Of a stretch of 12,298 nt of DNA, positions 12,298-12,298 are shown piece by piece. This stretch comes from Chloroflexota bacterium. Lineage in GTDB: Bacteria > Chloroflexota > Anaerolineae > Ardenticatenales > Ardenticatenaceae. Every line of letters starts with the position of its first letter. Position 1 is the stretch's first letter. The stretch is from the NCBI GenBank assembly GCA_003520455.1, contig DOUV01000087.1, positions 1-12,298 of the forward strand, written 5' to 3'. The notes beneath the pieces were generated by a model. The model ran no database searches, was not told the origin of the DNA, and saw only the letters and a program-made list of their open reading frames with translations. A program made the translations under genes and the position numbers.

Positions 12298-12298
12298 C

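Overview
The window is roughly two-thirds G+C and densely coded on both strands. It looks like chromosome of a Gram-positive-like or deep-branching bacterium, most plausibly Chloroflexota (Thermomicrobia/Sphaerobacter-type). That placement is inference, from a small DUF5679 zinc-ribbon gene, a DUF2079 membrane protein with a long extracytoplasmic tail, a lone Flp-type pilin, an LPXTG surface-protein tail, and promoters that put the start codon almost at the transcription start.

Layout: (1) Positions 2-238 are the 3' end of a surface-protein gene ending in LPETG, a membrane helix and a basic tail. (2) A convergent minus-strand pair follows: a fumarylacetoacetate-hydrolase-family enzyme (1317-2240), then a stand-alone PolA-type 5'-3' exonuclease (357-1250). 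(3) Divergent from these is an 852-residue DUF2079 membrane protein (2399-4957) with a near-leaderless start. (4) A 50-residue Flp-type pilin gene (5139-5291) has its own promoter, a palindrome over the -35 and a perfect terminator hairpin. (5) A 400-base non-coding stretch holds a 38-base direct repeat and a structured leader. (6) A tightly overlapped operon runs 5700-10099: NAD(P)H-hydrate epimerase, CoA-pyrophosphatase-type Nudix hydrolase, methylglyoxal synthase, and an 881-residue fusion. (7) A second Nudix hydrolase (10431-10883) and the DUF5679 gene (11016-11177) follow. (8) A wrecked dinB (DNA polymerase IV) lies at 11247-12052; an IS3-family remnant sits in it and most of the gene is gone. 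(9) The 3' end of another membrane-protein gene enters from the right on the minus strand.

The most unusual object is the fusion protein at 7454-10099. In order it carries a PfkB/ribokinase-like domain whose substrate Asn and catalytic GAGD motif are lost, a CX2C...CX2C zinc knuckle, a subtilisin-like protease with all four catalytic residues, and a C-terminal CBM48/AMPK-beta-type glycogen-binding domain. No secretion signal is visible. It is the last gene of an operon whose other members repair or clean up nucleotide cofactors and make methylglyoxal. I infer a cytoplasmic protease that may be directed to, or gated by, carbohydrate; this is a hypothesis from architecture only.

Several genes here are short or partial and easy to miss: the LPETG tail, the Flp pilin, the DUF5679 protein, the transposase fragment and the right-edge membrane-protein end.
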